From Puffinus mauretanicus (lineage: Eukaryota > Chordata > Aves > Procellariiformes > Procellariidae), in assembly GCA_023333565.1 (NCBI GenBank), contig JAJKFH010002646.1, forward strand, positions 868,001-932,000: a stretch of DNA of 64,000 nucleotides, in the 5' to 3' direction. The notes beneath the pieces were generated by a model. The model did not search any database. It was not told the origin of the DNA and worked only from the letters and a program-made list of their open reading frames with translations. Made by a program: the position numbers and the translations under genes. Positions 11,881-24,900 of this stretch are shown here, in pieces. Within the stretch, counting starts at the first letter, position 1, and every line of letters starts with the position of its first letter.

Positions 11881-14800
11881 TTCGATGAGACTATTTTAAA
11901 GTTACTAGGGAGATAAATAACACTTAAAACTGTACTGCACAAATGGTAGGACCTCATTATTTCAATATACCAGAGCTGATAGAAATTTTTATTTTCATGA
12001 ACTAAATGCTATATATTGTCATTTCAAAAGCTGGTTTTGGTAAGCAATAAACACACTGATTGCAAAAGAGCTACTTGCATGAAATAACCTCGGATTTAGT
12101 GATCATAAATTAACTCAATAAAATCAAACTAAATTGAGAGAAGAGTTCTATTATTTCCTTAAAGTTTTTCCTGTTGAAGTTGAAGGTATGAAAGATTGTT
12201 ACCTGATGCAAAAGATTATTCATCTGAGCAAATAGTCAGATTTGAGTGAAAGGTTTTCTCTGGGAGAAAACTTGCATCAGAAGCTTCTGGAACAGCTGCT
12301 CTGCTGAGGGTACAAACACTAAAACGTGAAGAGTCAAGTCTTAAAAGTATTGAATTACCTCTTGTCTCTCCACTTCCCATAGGAAATAGCTCTACAGAAG
12401 ACTAATATCTCATGAAAGAGATATGAAATAATACAAACATAAGCAACCCATGTGTTTTCAAGCAGAAATGTCTTTATTTGTATTTATTGACTAGTCTTCA
12501 ATAATGATGCTTGGCTTAATGAGTTTTAATACACATACAGGAGAATTCTCATCTGCTATAATTAAGTGTAGCCTGAAATCTGTCAAACAACACCAGACCA
12601 TACCATATGAGAATGTGACCTATAACCTGAATATGTCTGAAGTGTAATCACATATGTGAAAACTTCAGCACTGTGTATTTTGAGTATTCATTTCCAAGTA
12701 CATTTGGCATCTCATAACATGGTTGTATATCGTTAAGGTAACATTTAAAAGAGTATTATAGCGGTCATGGTATGTGTATGGAAAATACTGGAAAACCAGG
12801 AGTCATAAAATAAGACTAGTGTTTTTCACAGGCTTAAAAAATTAGTCACAGAAATGCTTTATCATTGTAACATTTTCCTTTCCAGTAGCTTAATCACAGA
12901 ATCCAGAGTTCTCTGTAGATATAGGAGAAAAGAAACCCTCAACCAATCAAACTAAAGGTATATTTTGGCAGACCTTTTCAGATACTCATCTTTGCCTCCT
13001 GTGACAAACTGACCTTTCAGTTTGACCAAACTTACCTCAGGAAATGGGACCCGCTATCACACTGTGTTTTTCTCTCTGTTCAAGTATATATGTATCTGGA
13101 TGTGTCCCCATCCTGAACGAGTTGGCTCACTTCCTACAAACTTCATGTAAATAAGTGACCGGGTAATAAGAGTGGTGCAACTGCAAGAAAGGCTGCAGCT
13201 CAGTTCGGATGTTACAGATACAAGGGGATCTGCCCAGGAACAGACTTATAAATGTATTTACCACAGAAAAAGCTTCAGCTGGATCTGAGAATCAGCCACC
13301 AACCACAAATCCATGAAATTCATACCTTTGTAGTTCCACAACTTTCATATTTTTTTCCCTGTGACCCGAAGAGCAGCGACATCTCCTCCGCCCCCTCATA
13401 GGCCTTATGTACATTTTGGATATTCCTGCTGCTGTTGTGCGCTTGTGCCTCTAGATGGAACTGAAGGGATTGAGAAGTCTTTTTGGTAGGACCTCTACAA
13501 ACACACATCCAGTGTTTTACAATTAGGATAATCTCTGCCTTGAAGCGTTTCTGTCTAAACAGCCAAGATATATTCTTGAAAGAGAAACAAGCCAATAAGT
13601 CAAACGGCTTGCTCTGAGTAGAAAAGCAGGGATTTATGCAGACCTCAAGGTGTATTCATTAAGTGATCGTTGACTCACTTCTTCAGTACCCACCACTAGC
13701 AGCTGCTCCTGAAAATGATGGCACTGTTTTGTATCACTTCCTAGCACTTATTTCTCTTAAACCGAAGTCCTGTTAAACCCTCAGTATATATGCAAAAATT
13801 TTCAGTAGTTAAATTAATTAGATTTTGTTTTCTGCATGGTTTCCACGATTTAGAGGTGGTAACCACACTTTTAAATAAATTACAGGAGAATGGACAATAA
13901 TTTTAAAGTATGTGGACTGACCATGACATTTTACCTTTGTCAGTTTTTTCCCATTCAGTGAGGATTTAAAACTCATTTAGAAATACTAGTGTTACAGACA
14001 GATACCTTTTAACATATACAAAGTAATAAGCTATAGTCTAAATATTTGAGAGTTACTAAGAATAATTGTTATTATTGTTCCTCATTTCCATCACTCTGTT
14101 TAGAAATAAACTCAACTATCTCCAGAGTTAGTGTATTATTTTTTTATTTGTGATCGCACTCAGAAAAGGCAAAGATACTGCTACTTTTGCCATGGTCTGC
14201 AGGAGGAATCTAGTGAATTATTTAGTATTGCTGCATAGTTGTCTACAAGAGAGATTTTTATGATCTTTTTCTATTGCATAGTTTGTGTGAGAAAGGGACA
14301 GAAAACAAGATGGCTTAACTTTGTCTTCTTTATAAGATACATTTATTTTCCCACATGTCAACATTTTTCATGGAAGTGAAATTCACTTGCTGGCCATTTC
14401 TCCTATTTTTTTTAGTATTTGCTTCCCACAAAATCCAAGAAAACAAATCTTTGGTGCAGAATTTTTTGTAACATCTACAACACGACAAGGAGAATTGTAC
14501 AGACTCATTTATAGTGTCTCTCTCAAGTGTGCTAAAGGCACTCAGGCTTTTTCTGCTGCTTATGCACTGCATTGCTGCTTTAATTTCTGATTGAGTGGGT
14601 CATAGGAAAAAAATCAACTGTTCCATCATATGTCTGAGATTTTTCTCATAATATGTCAGGTGTGGGAGGTGGAGAATAGGAGTGGGAGTAGAAAGAAAAA
14701 GTCCCTAAGTTTTTTTTCTGAAATCAGGAGTGTTATTAACTACAGCGTGCTGTTACAGGCTCTTACGGTGTACTTCTTCAGTTCACAGCTATGCGGTATG

Positions 14801-16430
14801 TTTGCCTACATTGTCCTAAAGTTCTCGGTTGTCAGGTGAAAGCTATCTGAATTACTACAGATTTAATTCTTTCTCCTTCATCACTAGCTCAGAAAAGTCA
14901 GTAATGATCAATCCTGGTAAGGTTTAAAACTCTGCTCTCCACTCCTAATTTCTCCGAAGGGGAAGTGGCATTTCTATTTTTCTTGTCAATCTTACTTTAT
15001 TAAGGGCATCTTTCCACTGCAATCAGGAACTTGAAAGTGTGACATGGGCCACTCGTAACAAATATAGGCTGTGCTGAGAGGCAGGATCAAATATCTCACT
15101 TGCCCGTGGCCCTGGGTAAATGAGTAATAACCTGGCTGTGATAGCGGGCGTCAGTGTGAGCCGTTCTAACCAGCTGGAGTTATTCCTGAGCAGCTGGACC
15201 ATACTGGCAGCCATGTTATATTCATTTTTTAGGTTAAGATAAAGACTGTCATGTACTGCTACTTCATAGTTGCAAGGCAGACATATTCTGTGATTCTAAA
15301 AGCTTGTTTGGAAATAATATTTCAAGCTGCGGTTCTAATTTGGTCCTCCTTCTCTGAGAAATGCTCACTATAGATTCAAGATCCTCTGTGTCTATAAATG
15401 CTGTTCACAGCTTCGTCCCAGTTGCTTACACCAGTTAGCACTGAGACAACAGAACCAGAAAGCTGAATAAAACAGCTATTCTTCCCTCTCCATTTCTCTT
15501 TTCTTTTTCTCTGCCATAATAACTTTATGAGCTACTGCTGATAGGAAAATACAAAATCCATCTTCCTTGCTACAAGAAGTAGACACATACTCTTTGCAGT
15601 GATTCAGACTACGGTCAGCTTAGATTATTTGTATTTCTTGTATTAAGCATAAAGTCTTGATAACTAACATTTTTTTCAGCTATCAGGACTTTTGAGGAAA
15701 TAATTTACTGTATATTCATCAGCCCATTGCCACCTTCCCTTCTGAGGGGTCCCTAGCAGCATGATTACCCTCCCTGTCCAGCAAGCAATAAATACTCTGT
15801 GTTACCATTTAGAAAATGCTGCTGTGTATCTAGAAGAAAAAACAGTTAAATTAGATTTATTTATGAATACCAGAGAAATCACAAAAAAATAACTTTTACA
15901 TTACATATTAAATAAAATTACTTTAAAAGTCAAGCTGGAAAAAAAGTGTGTTTGTGTTATGTGTGAATGTGTGGGTGTATTTTACACATTTGACTGAGAT
16001 CCATAAAACACACATATATTCAGAGTGCTTTAAAATGACTTTCTATTTTTTTCCTGAAATCCAGATATTAAAAACAACATAAATGATGCATTGCATTGAC
16101 CTTCTCCGTATTATTTATTATGTTCTATTTATGTCAGGAAGAGGAAAATAAACATCGTGTCCAAGAACATCATGGTAATTGACTGTAAGAAGCTTTCCAA
16201 TGACTTCTTGCACTTACGAGTTTCTAATATTTTCCTTTTATCACTGAAGCCTAGTAAACTCATCATTTCTGCATCATCCATACCATTCCTCAGTGCATGA
16301 AATGCATCAGGCGGACTGTGCCTTTTGCTCTTGCTTTTCTTACCTTTCTGAGAACTTTAAGGCTGTAAAAGAAACAACTCTTACAAACTCTGATTTGTTT
16401 CCAACAGAATAAAATAAGATTGGCCTCGCT
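11881..16430. other. Non-coding DNA, nothing recognised
   Basis: No gene or recognisable repeat. A small perfect inverted repeat (CAAACTGA, 4-base loop, TCAGTTTG) sits at 13005-13024. Open frames such as 13320-13595 (minus, 91 codons), 14330-14572 (minus) and 15023-15214 (minus) have no domain, and no splice context supports them. Confidence 0.55.
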
Positions 16431-16434
16431 GCTC

Positions 16435-16925
16435 CCTGAAGTTTCAGACTTTCATCGAGGAGGTGAAAGGTGCAGGCAGTGCTTCTGCACATGGTGCACA
16501 GGGCACAGTGGGGGCTGGTGGCTCCCTGGGGTTGGGGGCCAGGAGCGGCGGGGGCTCCCCAGGGGTCCGTCAGGGAAGGGCCTGGCAGCCAGGGCCCGTC
16601 CCACCACCACAGACAGGAGCAGGGCAGCTGGGGGGCACTAGGGCAGCCGCAGCCCCGGGCATCAGGCACATCCAGGGGAACAAGGACGGGCTGAGGGCAG
16701 GCTCAGATGTGGGCCTGGCTCATCATGGCCCATGGCTGGGCAGGGCAGGGCAGTGGGGAGCTGCAGACAAGCCCTGCTGTGGCATCACTGGGCAGGGACT
16801 GATGGCCCCGGGGGGCTGACATGGGGTCCTGGGCGGTGGGTAGGTGGGGGGAGCCCCAGGGCAGGGAGCAGGACAGAGCTGATGTCCTAGCAGTGCCCTC
16901 AGGGCCCTGGCTATCACCACTCTTT
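16435..16925. other. Isolated GC-rich island
   Basis: About 490 bases of strongly GC-rich sequence sit abruptly inside AT-rich DNA. It is rich in GGGCAGGG and GGGGCT-like words but has few CpGs (I count around ten), so it is not a classical CpG-island promoter. Overlapping open frames on both strands (for example 16463-16819 and 16340-16669) are Gly/Pro/Ala-rich, as expected from composition alone. Candidates are a GC-rich interspersed repeat, a gene-conversion-driven GC patch, or a decayed CpG island. I cannot assign a family. Confidence 0.6.
16831..16863 (+). other. G-quadruplex-type motif
   Basis: Four runs of at least three G separated by loops of 4, 5 and 7 bases on the + strand. This meets the usual G-quadruplex pattern. 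It lies near the right edge of the GC-rich island. Confidence 0.55.
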
Positions 16926-16929
16926 GCCT

Positions 16930-17740
16930 CAGATATGGTTTCTCCCTAGATCTTTTTTCTTTCCAGTAAGGAGAGAAGCTAGTCCTTCAGAGATGGGAAT
17001 TTGTATCTCAACAAACTGGCACTTTTCTGCAGTTCCTGGAAGGGACTGAGGAGAAAAACATTTTTAGCACTGCTGACCTCCGATTCAGCCTCCAGCTCCC
17101 TAGAAGTTTTTGGGTGTTTGTGTAGGGGCAGGAGGGAAAAGTCGTACAGAAACCTGCAGAAGTTAACACCCTGTGGGAAGGGATGAACATCCACGCATTA
17201 TAGGGCACAGGTAGCAAAAATCTGATTTTAAAATTATCTTCTAATTTCTGTTATAAAATCAAGTTTTAATTTGTTTAAAACTTTGTCTAAATATGACTGG
17301 ACCGATTATTGTAGGTGCATCAGGTATTGGTTTCTGCCTGAAGTGTAAAGGGGGTAAAATTTCAGCTAAATTAGCAGTCATTTCTTAGTGTAGAATTTAC
17401 GGGGTTTTTTTTCCTGGTATCTAACGTTGCCTCTTTGAAAAGATTTAGGTCTCTCACACTATGGCACAGGATATGCAGTGACGTCACTGTCAAATACATG
17501 CATGTAGGCACCTCTGTGAAAAAATTATCCATATGCAGCCAAGATAAGAATTTCTGAAAAATCTCAGATTCTGTATATTATGTTGAGTTTTATTAGCGGT
17601 TGATTGCTAAACTTTTTGAAGACTGCCTCTGTCCTAGGCATTTCAGGTGTCCTTGAAATGATTTTTCCATCGGTGTGGAGCTTTGCTGTAGGAAATCAAA
17701 ACAGGAAAACTCCTGTGTCTTGATGCCTAAGGAAAAAAGC
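16930..17740. other. Non-coding DNA, nothing recognised
   Basis: Return to AT-rich composition after the GC-rich island. Short frames on both strands at 16979-17217 overlap each other and show no domain. Confidence 0.55.
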
Positions 17741-17744
17741 AGCT

Positions 17745-17960
17745 CTGTTGCAAAGCCTGAGAGTGAAGAGGAAGACTTGGGGGAGTTGTAAAGAGGGAAT
17801 ATTGGCATGATGAGTGGGAGAAAGAGAGATGCTGGCAAGAGAAACCAAGTGGGCAGATTTGAAGCAGTAGAGGGGGAGGGAGTACAAGGTGTTTAAGGGA
17901 GGGAGACTGCAACAGAAATGGGGAGAAAAAAGAGGGAAAAACAAGTGCAGTGAAAATAAA
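17745..17960 (+). repeat. Purine-rich strand-asymmetric tract
   Basis: The + strand is heavily A/G-biased with many GAGGGAG, GGGAGAAAGAG and GGGGAGAAA words, though not a clean repeat. The minus strand gives Ser/Leu/Phe-rich spurious frames (17593-18028). It is probably degenerated simple sequence. Confidence 0.5.
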
Positions 17961-19900
17961 ACAATGTAAAAGGAAAAGGCTGTGATTACTGGAATACACT
18001 CCCCTTGGAACCTGAGGGAAAAAAACACGATTCCTGAATTTTAGAGGGTTGTCAGTAAAATATAGTGGGATTTCAAACTGGGAGGTTGGGAAGGACTCTT
18101 GCTTGTTTATCTTTTAAACCTAAGAAGCTCCATAAACCCAAAAAGCCCTAGGATAAAAGAACAGTAGTACTTCATTTGCTCACTTGAGTTCTAGAAAGTT
18201 GGAAAATGCCAGGACTGAAGTTGTCTGTGTAATCTTAATTCAGTCATTTTGCACGTACATGCTTTGGTGCAGTTTTAAATTACATAATCTTGTACTTCTT
18301 GTTTACTACAAGACACTTACTTCACTCAATGCATAGACTACGTGTCCTCTGAAAATCAATCAAGAGTTTTAGAACATCACTTCACTTATTCCAGGAATTG
18401 GAAGGTGTAAATCTACTGGGGCTTTCCTGGGAAAGAACTGAAATCCTTCTCATAGATTTCACGAGCTTACAGAGCTAGAAGTCCAATTAACGAAAGGGTC
18501 CAAAGGGTGACAAAGAGCAAAGAAAAAAAAATGCAAGGGGCTGTGAGGGGAATATAGAACAGAGTGCTGCTGATTGCCAAGAGGAGCAGCAAGCGCTGCC
18601 CAGGAGCTGGGTAGTGGATGTGGACAGAAATACTTTGCATGGAGAAGGAAGTGATCATAGAAAATATCACACGATTTCAGCAGAGGAAAGAATAGCTTCA
18701 TATCTAAGGGAGCTGAAGGTTGCTATGGAGAACTGGATTCTTATCCTCCCTCTGTCCTCCCTGTGCTGAGTCATTTCAATCAAAGTCTTCACAGGTGGTG
18801 TTACTTGTATGGTGGCGTTACTTGTATGGTCCTCAACCATTGCTCATTGCAACTCATCCTCAGGTCCAAATCTTTGAAATAATTGACTCTTACTTTTGCT
18901 TGCTAGTCATGTGTTCCAAAACTCATCCTATTAGTATGATTAATTATAATTATTAATAAGTATTTGTTACAGAAGTTCCTAGAGACTAGTATAGGCTCTA
19001 TTGCATTAAGAATTTAAAAAGTGATAAAATTATCTCTCTATTCCAAAGAGATATTGTCACTGTCTAAATATCTAAGACAGGCAGACCACAGGAGGAAAGG
19101 CAACCAGGGCGGTGGGGTGGAGAATGATTTGCTCAAGGTCACTCAGGAGGCGTTTAATGGCAGTGCTGAAATGAGATACTGTTAAAATCACAGGAGTTCT
19201 GCTGCTAGGAGTCATTTGTTTAAAAAGATTGCCATGCATTTAAATAAAATGATCTGTAATGGAAGCCTGTCACCTGTGATCTGAGCAAAGTAATTTATTA
19301 TGCAAGAGCCATACAGATAATTTACAATAGTCCTTCCATGTCTTTAATGTATAGTAACTGTAATCATGGAATTGCTTCTGAAATCTCTTTTATGCTACTT
19401 GGCACTCCATATGGTAGTTGGATACTGCAGGAAAAAATATCCTCCAGGAATCATTGAGCCAGGCTTTAAGCCAGGCAATCTCCTCTAACACTTTCAGAGC
19501 AAGCCATACTATAAAAATGTAAATGTGGTAGCAATACTTCTTCTTCACACCATTTTTCAAAAGGTAAACGTAAGTATTGTTCAAACCACGGTGCAGCTTG
19601 ATAGCATTTGTAAAGGACATAAAAAATCCGAGTTACTCTGCGTAGGTGGCTTTACACACCTGTAACTGTGAAGGCTCTCTGATTCAGACGTATATCATCC
19701 AACCACATCAGTAGAAAGACTTACAGTAATTGCAGCTCCGCACAATTTTCTTTTCTCTTTCTCCTCTCCCTCTACTTCTATTTTAGACATCTTTTGTTGC
19801 AAGCACTCAGGCATTCTCCCTTCCTCAGGCATTTGGGTAAACGTTACCCACTGAGAGGTGTGGTTTTCTAGTGTGTTCACTGGCATAAGTGAAGCAGATT
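17961..19900. other. Non-coding DNA with minor repeats
   Basis: No gene recognised. The sequence is AT-rich with a small tandem duplication at 18799-18830 and otherwise featureless short frames. Confidence 0.55.
18799..18830. repeat. Short tandem duplication, period 17
   Basis: TTACTTGTATGGT occurs at 18801 and again at 18818, giving two adjacent copies of a 17-base unit with few differences. It looks like a local slippage duplication. Confidence 0.7.
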
Positions 19901-19909
19901 ACAACAAAC

Positions 19910-20460
19910 AAGTAACAGATGAGATAACAGAGAGAGAGGGGGATGGAGACACAGAAAGGAAGGGCACAAATAGGATAAGATAATGAGGAAGAAGATACAA
20001 ATACTGGGAAGGAAAATTTCAGATGACAGAAGTAAAATGAGAAGGAAAATTGGGGGGGGCGGAATGGGAAGGAAAATTAGGAAAAGTAGGCCAGAAATGT
20101 GATAAATGTGAAGCAGAGAGATCCAGCCTTGAAGAGGGAAACAAGAACTCCTATTGCAGCTATGGAGCAAACAGATTGGTGCCTCTGATTCCCTTTTATA
20201 AAAAAAATTTGAACGGTTAGTGCAAATTTATCTTTCCTGTGTTGTGAGGGATTGGAAAATTATCACTAAATACATTAGCAAACACTGAAAGATTGTATGC
20301 TTATGTGCAATCCAGAAAAGGAGGAAAGAGAAAAAGGGATATCAAAAGGGAGGCAAGAAAGAGAAATAGATAATACAAAAGGGAAGACAGGCTGTTGAAG
20401 GAGCAAGAGATAGGTAGAAAAGGGAAGAGTAAATAGAAGGGGAAAGAAAAGGAGCAAGGC
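19910..20460 (+). repeat. Purine-rich strand-asymmetric blocks
   Basis: Two A/G-rich blocks on the + strand (about 19910-20100 and 20310-20460) consist of GAGA, GGAA, GAAGGAAA and similar words. Complementary frames 19877-20170 and 20275-20463 are Leu/Ser/Phe/Pro-rich and look like signal or membrane peptides, but this is a composition artefact. Confidence 0.5.
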
Positions 20461-21290
20461 CACCAGCCCTTGGGGTTAAGAGGAAATGAGTCAATGGGGT
20501 ATGAAGACTAAAAGGACTGTTCTCTCAGAAAGCAGCAATGGGGAGTGGGAGTCTTGCAGGAAGAAGGTGGTAGAAAGAAACTCAATTTTCCCTTTTAAAT
20601 TTCAAACCTCCAGTTTAGTCATTTGAATGGGTTTGACCTGACCTTTTTTTCTTTTTTTTTCCCCCTGTGTGATTTACACAAGAAGCATTGAGAGGAATCA
20701 GTACCTAGTTTTAGACCCTATTGCCTAAATTAAAATGTAGTAGCATTAGCTAATCACTGCATTGGTCCTAGTGCAACACTGTTTTCCCAAGTAAAATACA
20801 CAAGTTATACTCAAGAGCTGGAACTGGCAAGGTAAAAGCTTTAGGGATCTGCCCCCTGCCCTGTGCTATCCCTGATTCCCTTCCTTCCCTGTCCCTCACC
20901 CTCCTTCTGGATTCTTAGGCTCCGAGTTCCCCGGCTTGCTTCCAAAGTCTTCATTGTATGTAGATATGTACCAAATGAATATGCCACTTATCTTTTTTGA
21001 TCTTCTCATTCTGTGGTTAATTGCTTCTTAATATGATGTGAGAATTTGTTGCATCCATGAGCATCTTTAAGAGGAATTGAAATAACCTTTAAATAAAGGA
21101 ATACAGAACAATTTACAATCCTAGTAATCAACATAAATACATTTTAAATGCCCTGTTTATTTCTTTGGAGTCAAGCAATCTAATTGGGTTTGATTTCCTA
21201 ATAGAGGCATATACCAGGAATGTTATATCCTTCATATATGCTGCAGTTAGTTTGGGCTAAAATTCAAATTCAAGCTCAATTTGCAGAGGT
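20461..21290. other. Non-coding DNA, nothing recognised
   Basis: A T-rich run at about 20644-20661 is the only simple repeat. No gene or transposon ends seen. Confidence 0.55.
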
Positions 21291-21295
21291 CAGGA

Positions 21296-21354
21296 AGAAA
21301 AAAGGGGAGGGGAGGGGCAGGAAGTAGGGAAAAAAGGGGAGGGGCAGGGGCAGG
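21296..21354 (+). repeat. G-rich imperfect duplication
   Basis: Two similar halves, each an A-run followed by GGGGAGGGG and GGGGCAGG words. The tract has six runs of four G in under 50 bases and could form a G-quadruplex on the + strand. Confidence 0.6.
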
Positions 21355-21487
21355 CATGTATTTATAAATTTTTTTAAGAGCATGGCCTCTGTTGAAACCA
21401 AAGTGTCTGAGGAGCACAATCTACTCTAATAGTATTGCCCTGTTTAGTTTTTGTTCTGTAGCCAAGGAAACTGTCAAATAGTAAGGT

Positions 21488-21931
21488 TTATTTAAGTAAA
21501 GTTATCCTGCCCAGGATTTGACTAAACCATTTTTGGTGCAGGGTATGTCTAGGTTTCAGCAGGCAGTACCAGTTCTGAGTTCCCAGTTGTTTCCAGGAGT
21601 GTTTCTGAAGCATGTTTCCAGCCCATGTCCCATACCAAGGCGAGATATGGCCATGCACACACCATCTGCACACTCTGCTCCTCTTTGTGGAAACCATGTG
21701 AATTCCAGAAAGGAGCCATGGTGCAAGTAATAGATTCCCAGTCTGGATCATCAAGGTACCCAGGCACCAGCGTATGCCAAGACTCACCTCCACAACCGAG
21801 CATAAGTGCTGATTTAAGGACTCGTGTACTTTAGCCAGGTGGGATGTGGCAGTTTTGTGTACTGCAGCCTTCACCACTGTGACTCTGCCTGGATTTCTAA
21901 GCTGAAATTTAATGTGCAGAATCTGTCTCAA
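21488..21931 (-). other. Unexplained 147-codon open frame, probably chance
   Basis: This is the longest open frame that is neither low-complexity nor inside a recognised repeat. It has a moderate, non-repetitive composition with several Trp and His, and no domain I recognise. An 84-codon frame overlaps it in another phase on the same strand (21549-21803), and + strand frames also overlap, which argues that local stop depletion, not coding, explains it. It could be an old, unclassified transposon or pseudogene fragment. Confidence 0.25.
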
Positions 21932-21959
21932 TAATGCCTTATTAACTGCCGGGACCTTG

Positions 21960-24900
21960 AGGTTTCTAATTTTTCCTACAGAGAGTACTGAATGCCTAAA
22001 TCACTGAAAGAATGCACATCTCAGACACTTTAGATATTTTGAAAGCTGCAGAGCAGAGATTAAGTGTTGGGAATGTTTTTTAAGTGTTGTGTGCTACAGC
22101 AGCAGTTCACAGTCCTGAACTCAGTTTTTGGCATGTTTAAAAAAGATCAGTTGCTTTTAAGCTGAAGTTTGCTATTTGCATATTCATTTAGTAATTTGCT
22201 TCCTTAGTTTATTTTGTACTTACATACACGTGTTTCTTCAAAATATTACCTTTAGTGTGAAATATTACCTTTGAAATGTACCTCACAATATACATTTTTC
22301 AGAAATTTTCACTGTAGAAGTCCAATAAAACTCTTAGCACTGGTAGTTTTGCCCAGATTTAATGAATTTTTGTTTATTTATAAATTAAGAGTGGGAATTG
22401 TTGAGTAATGTAAAGTCCATCTGGAAACAGATTAGGTTTGGTATTTAATAAATACCCTGATCCATCTTTGTGCATAATTCTGCTGCTTTCTTGTAAGCCT
22501 CTTTATGCTTTTGAAGGAGCATATTTTTTTCCACACGCAGGTACTGAAAATTCATATATTGAGAAGCACTTCTGTTAGTTACATCTGGAGTAAAATGCAC
22601 AGCAATGAAAAGAATTAAAAGGATTTTGTAGAATAATGTCGCAGTTTCAGGTCTGTTGCTAACAATTCGTGTCAACTTTGCTCAGTCCACAAGTTCAGTG
22701 ACTTCTTGTAGTCTAAGAGAGGGTCCAATAAATGTTCAGCTTGGTTTCTTAGAGACAACCTAGATATTTTCTTTTCCTTTTAAATATATTTCTACTGATC
22801 TTAAAATTTCCACAGACTAAATTATGGTATCAGAAATACTTATGTTGTTGTTAAGTAAAAGGCATATGAAAATGCTACAAATAGAGAGGATTCAGTAATA
22901 GGCAGTCAGATACAATACATATACTATAAATTTTTACAGTGACTTTCCGGAACAGGACCATACCTTAAGGATTTTAGTCAGTTAATTAATTATTGCATTG
23001 GGGAAAATATTCAGCTATAGTTTTGCAGCCTTAGTTCTCTAGGGATGCTACAGGGATCTTCTGTGTCCCTACGATACCTTTACTCCTTTCTCCTTTTAAA
23101 ACTTTAACTCCAGGGATATTCCCATGGATCAAGGGAATCCTGATGTAATTGTAATGGACACGTAATTTCGTTTCAAATAATATTTGGCCTGTAATGAGTG
23201 TAACCAAAACACATTTTATTCTTCAAGCATTATAGCTAACATTTTAGGAAACTCTTAGGACTAGCTTTTAATTTGTATATCCAATCAAAGCAGGTTTGAT
23301 GGCAGGTGCATGTCTGAATGTTAAACACAGAGATTCTCTACAGATGTAAAAAGGGCTGGTTTAGTATGTTCTTTTATCCATGGTTACATAGCTGAGTTTT
23401 AAACAGTCTGCAAATCTCTCCCTAGACATATAACTATTCGGCTTGTTAGACAAGCATTTTAAGCAATTATACATCTGAATTCAGTGATTTGTACTCACAA
23501 CTAGATGCATAAAATCGTGTCACAAAGATGATCACAAGCACAAATTAGAAGTCACTGGTAAAGGATTGGCAATAAATGTTTTTCTAAAATAAATTGCAAA
23601 GTTCCTTTCAAACATTAATCCTCTCATAAATGTGTTACAAAATGAAAGAAACAACTGCAAATATATTTAGAAGTACAGTAAATATTGCAAGATTTTGTTG
23701 GGATGAGGAATATAGTATCAAACTTCAAAGATGATAACTTCTTGTATGCTTCAGCGGGCCTGGTTTTCTTTCAGAGTACATGGTATGGAGCTAACAGTGC
23801 TAAGTTCTCCTCTGATTTAAATTTGTGCAAATGGCTCAGATCAACTGCACATATTTACAATAGATAAAGCTCAAGCCCAACACTTTTTTAACTGTTTAGT
23901 TCTATTCTTCCACAAAGAGAAGAAAAAGAATGGAAAGCTGTATCAACAAAATACATTTTCGTTGAGAAGTGTAAGGAGTTATCAGCATGCAGATGACAGT
24001 GGAATCAGCTGTGAGAGGACTGGGTTGACAACATAACATATATATATACCAGCTGATTAAAAAGAAAGAAAGGCAGAGATAACCAATTTCTCCCATTTGA
24101 GAAGTCCTCTGATTATAACATAGTCTAGATTTTGAGAGCTAGGCAGAGATAATGGTTATTCAGGAAGAGGTCAAGATATTAAGTAGAGAGTTGGTCCATC
24201 GTCAGTACCAGTGAAAAGATTTGGAACAATTTTGCACTGTCTGGTGGCACAATTTGGCTAGGAACAACAGCACGGGACAGTAGAACTTACTGAGGTTATG
24301 GAATTTTATTACAAATGCTGCAGAGTGAAGAGGCCTTACTTTGTTTCTATTGAATAAGAGAGTTTGATTGCCCTACCCATCTACAGTTACAGTCATCTTG
24401 GAAAACAAGAGGACCAGTAGCCTCTCACTTTGGCAGGACAAGATTCTGTATCTAAAGGATTTTCTTCTAGCTCATTATTTTGATTTGTGGATCAAATCAT
24501 ACTTGATCATCAGATAGAAATCCATCTGAGAACTGATGCAGTATGCCACAAATATGGGTCCTCTCACACCCTAAAGAAAAGATCTAATTCAGCCAGTTAT
24601 TGATTCAAAGTTGTGCTCCCAAAATGTATAATATAGTTAAGTATATCTTTTAGAAACAATTGGCATATTCAAATCTGATTTATGCACACATTAGATTTCT
24701 AAGTGCATAATGATGCACAAAATTAGATAGGAATATAAAATATCAGCAAGTTTCAATTTACCACATTTGGATGATGTATACTCAGGTTCATGTTGCAGTC
24801 TTTTTAGCCTGTGTTCCGAGCCAATTGTCAGTGATTAAAAGTGATTAGTAGAGGTTTTTTTAAGAGAAAAAATATTGAGGAAAAAAGGCATTAGAAAAGA

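Noticed and set aside
16340..16920. Several Gly/Pro/Ala-rich frames on both strands, possible GC-rich exon
   Set aside because: Frames overlap on both strands, as expected from low stop-codon density in GC-rich DNA; no domain or clear splice-site pair supports an exon.
17593..18028. Leu/Ser/Phe-rich minus frames that look like membrane proteins
   Set aside because: They are the complement of a purine-rich tract; hydrophobicity is a composition effect.
19877..20463. Leu/Ile/Pro-rich minus frames resembling signal peptides or membrane segments
   Set aside because: Complement of purine-rich blocks, same artefact.
24035..24048. TATATATA as a promoter TATA box
   Set aside because: It is one of several short TA microsatellites with no other promoter element nearby.
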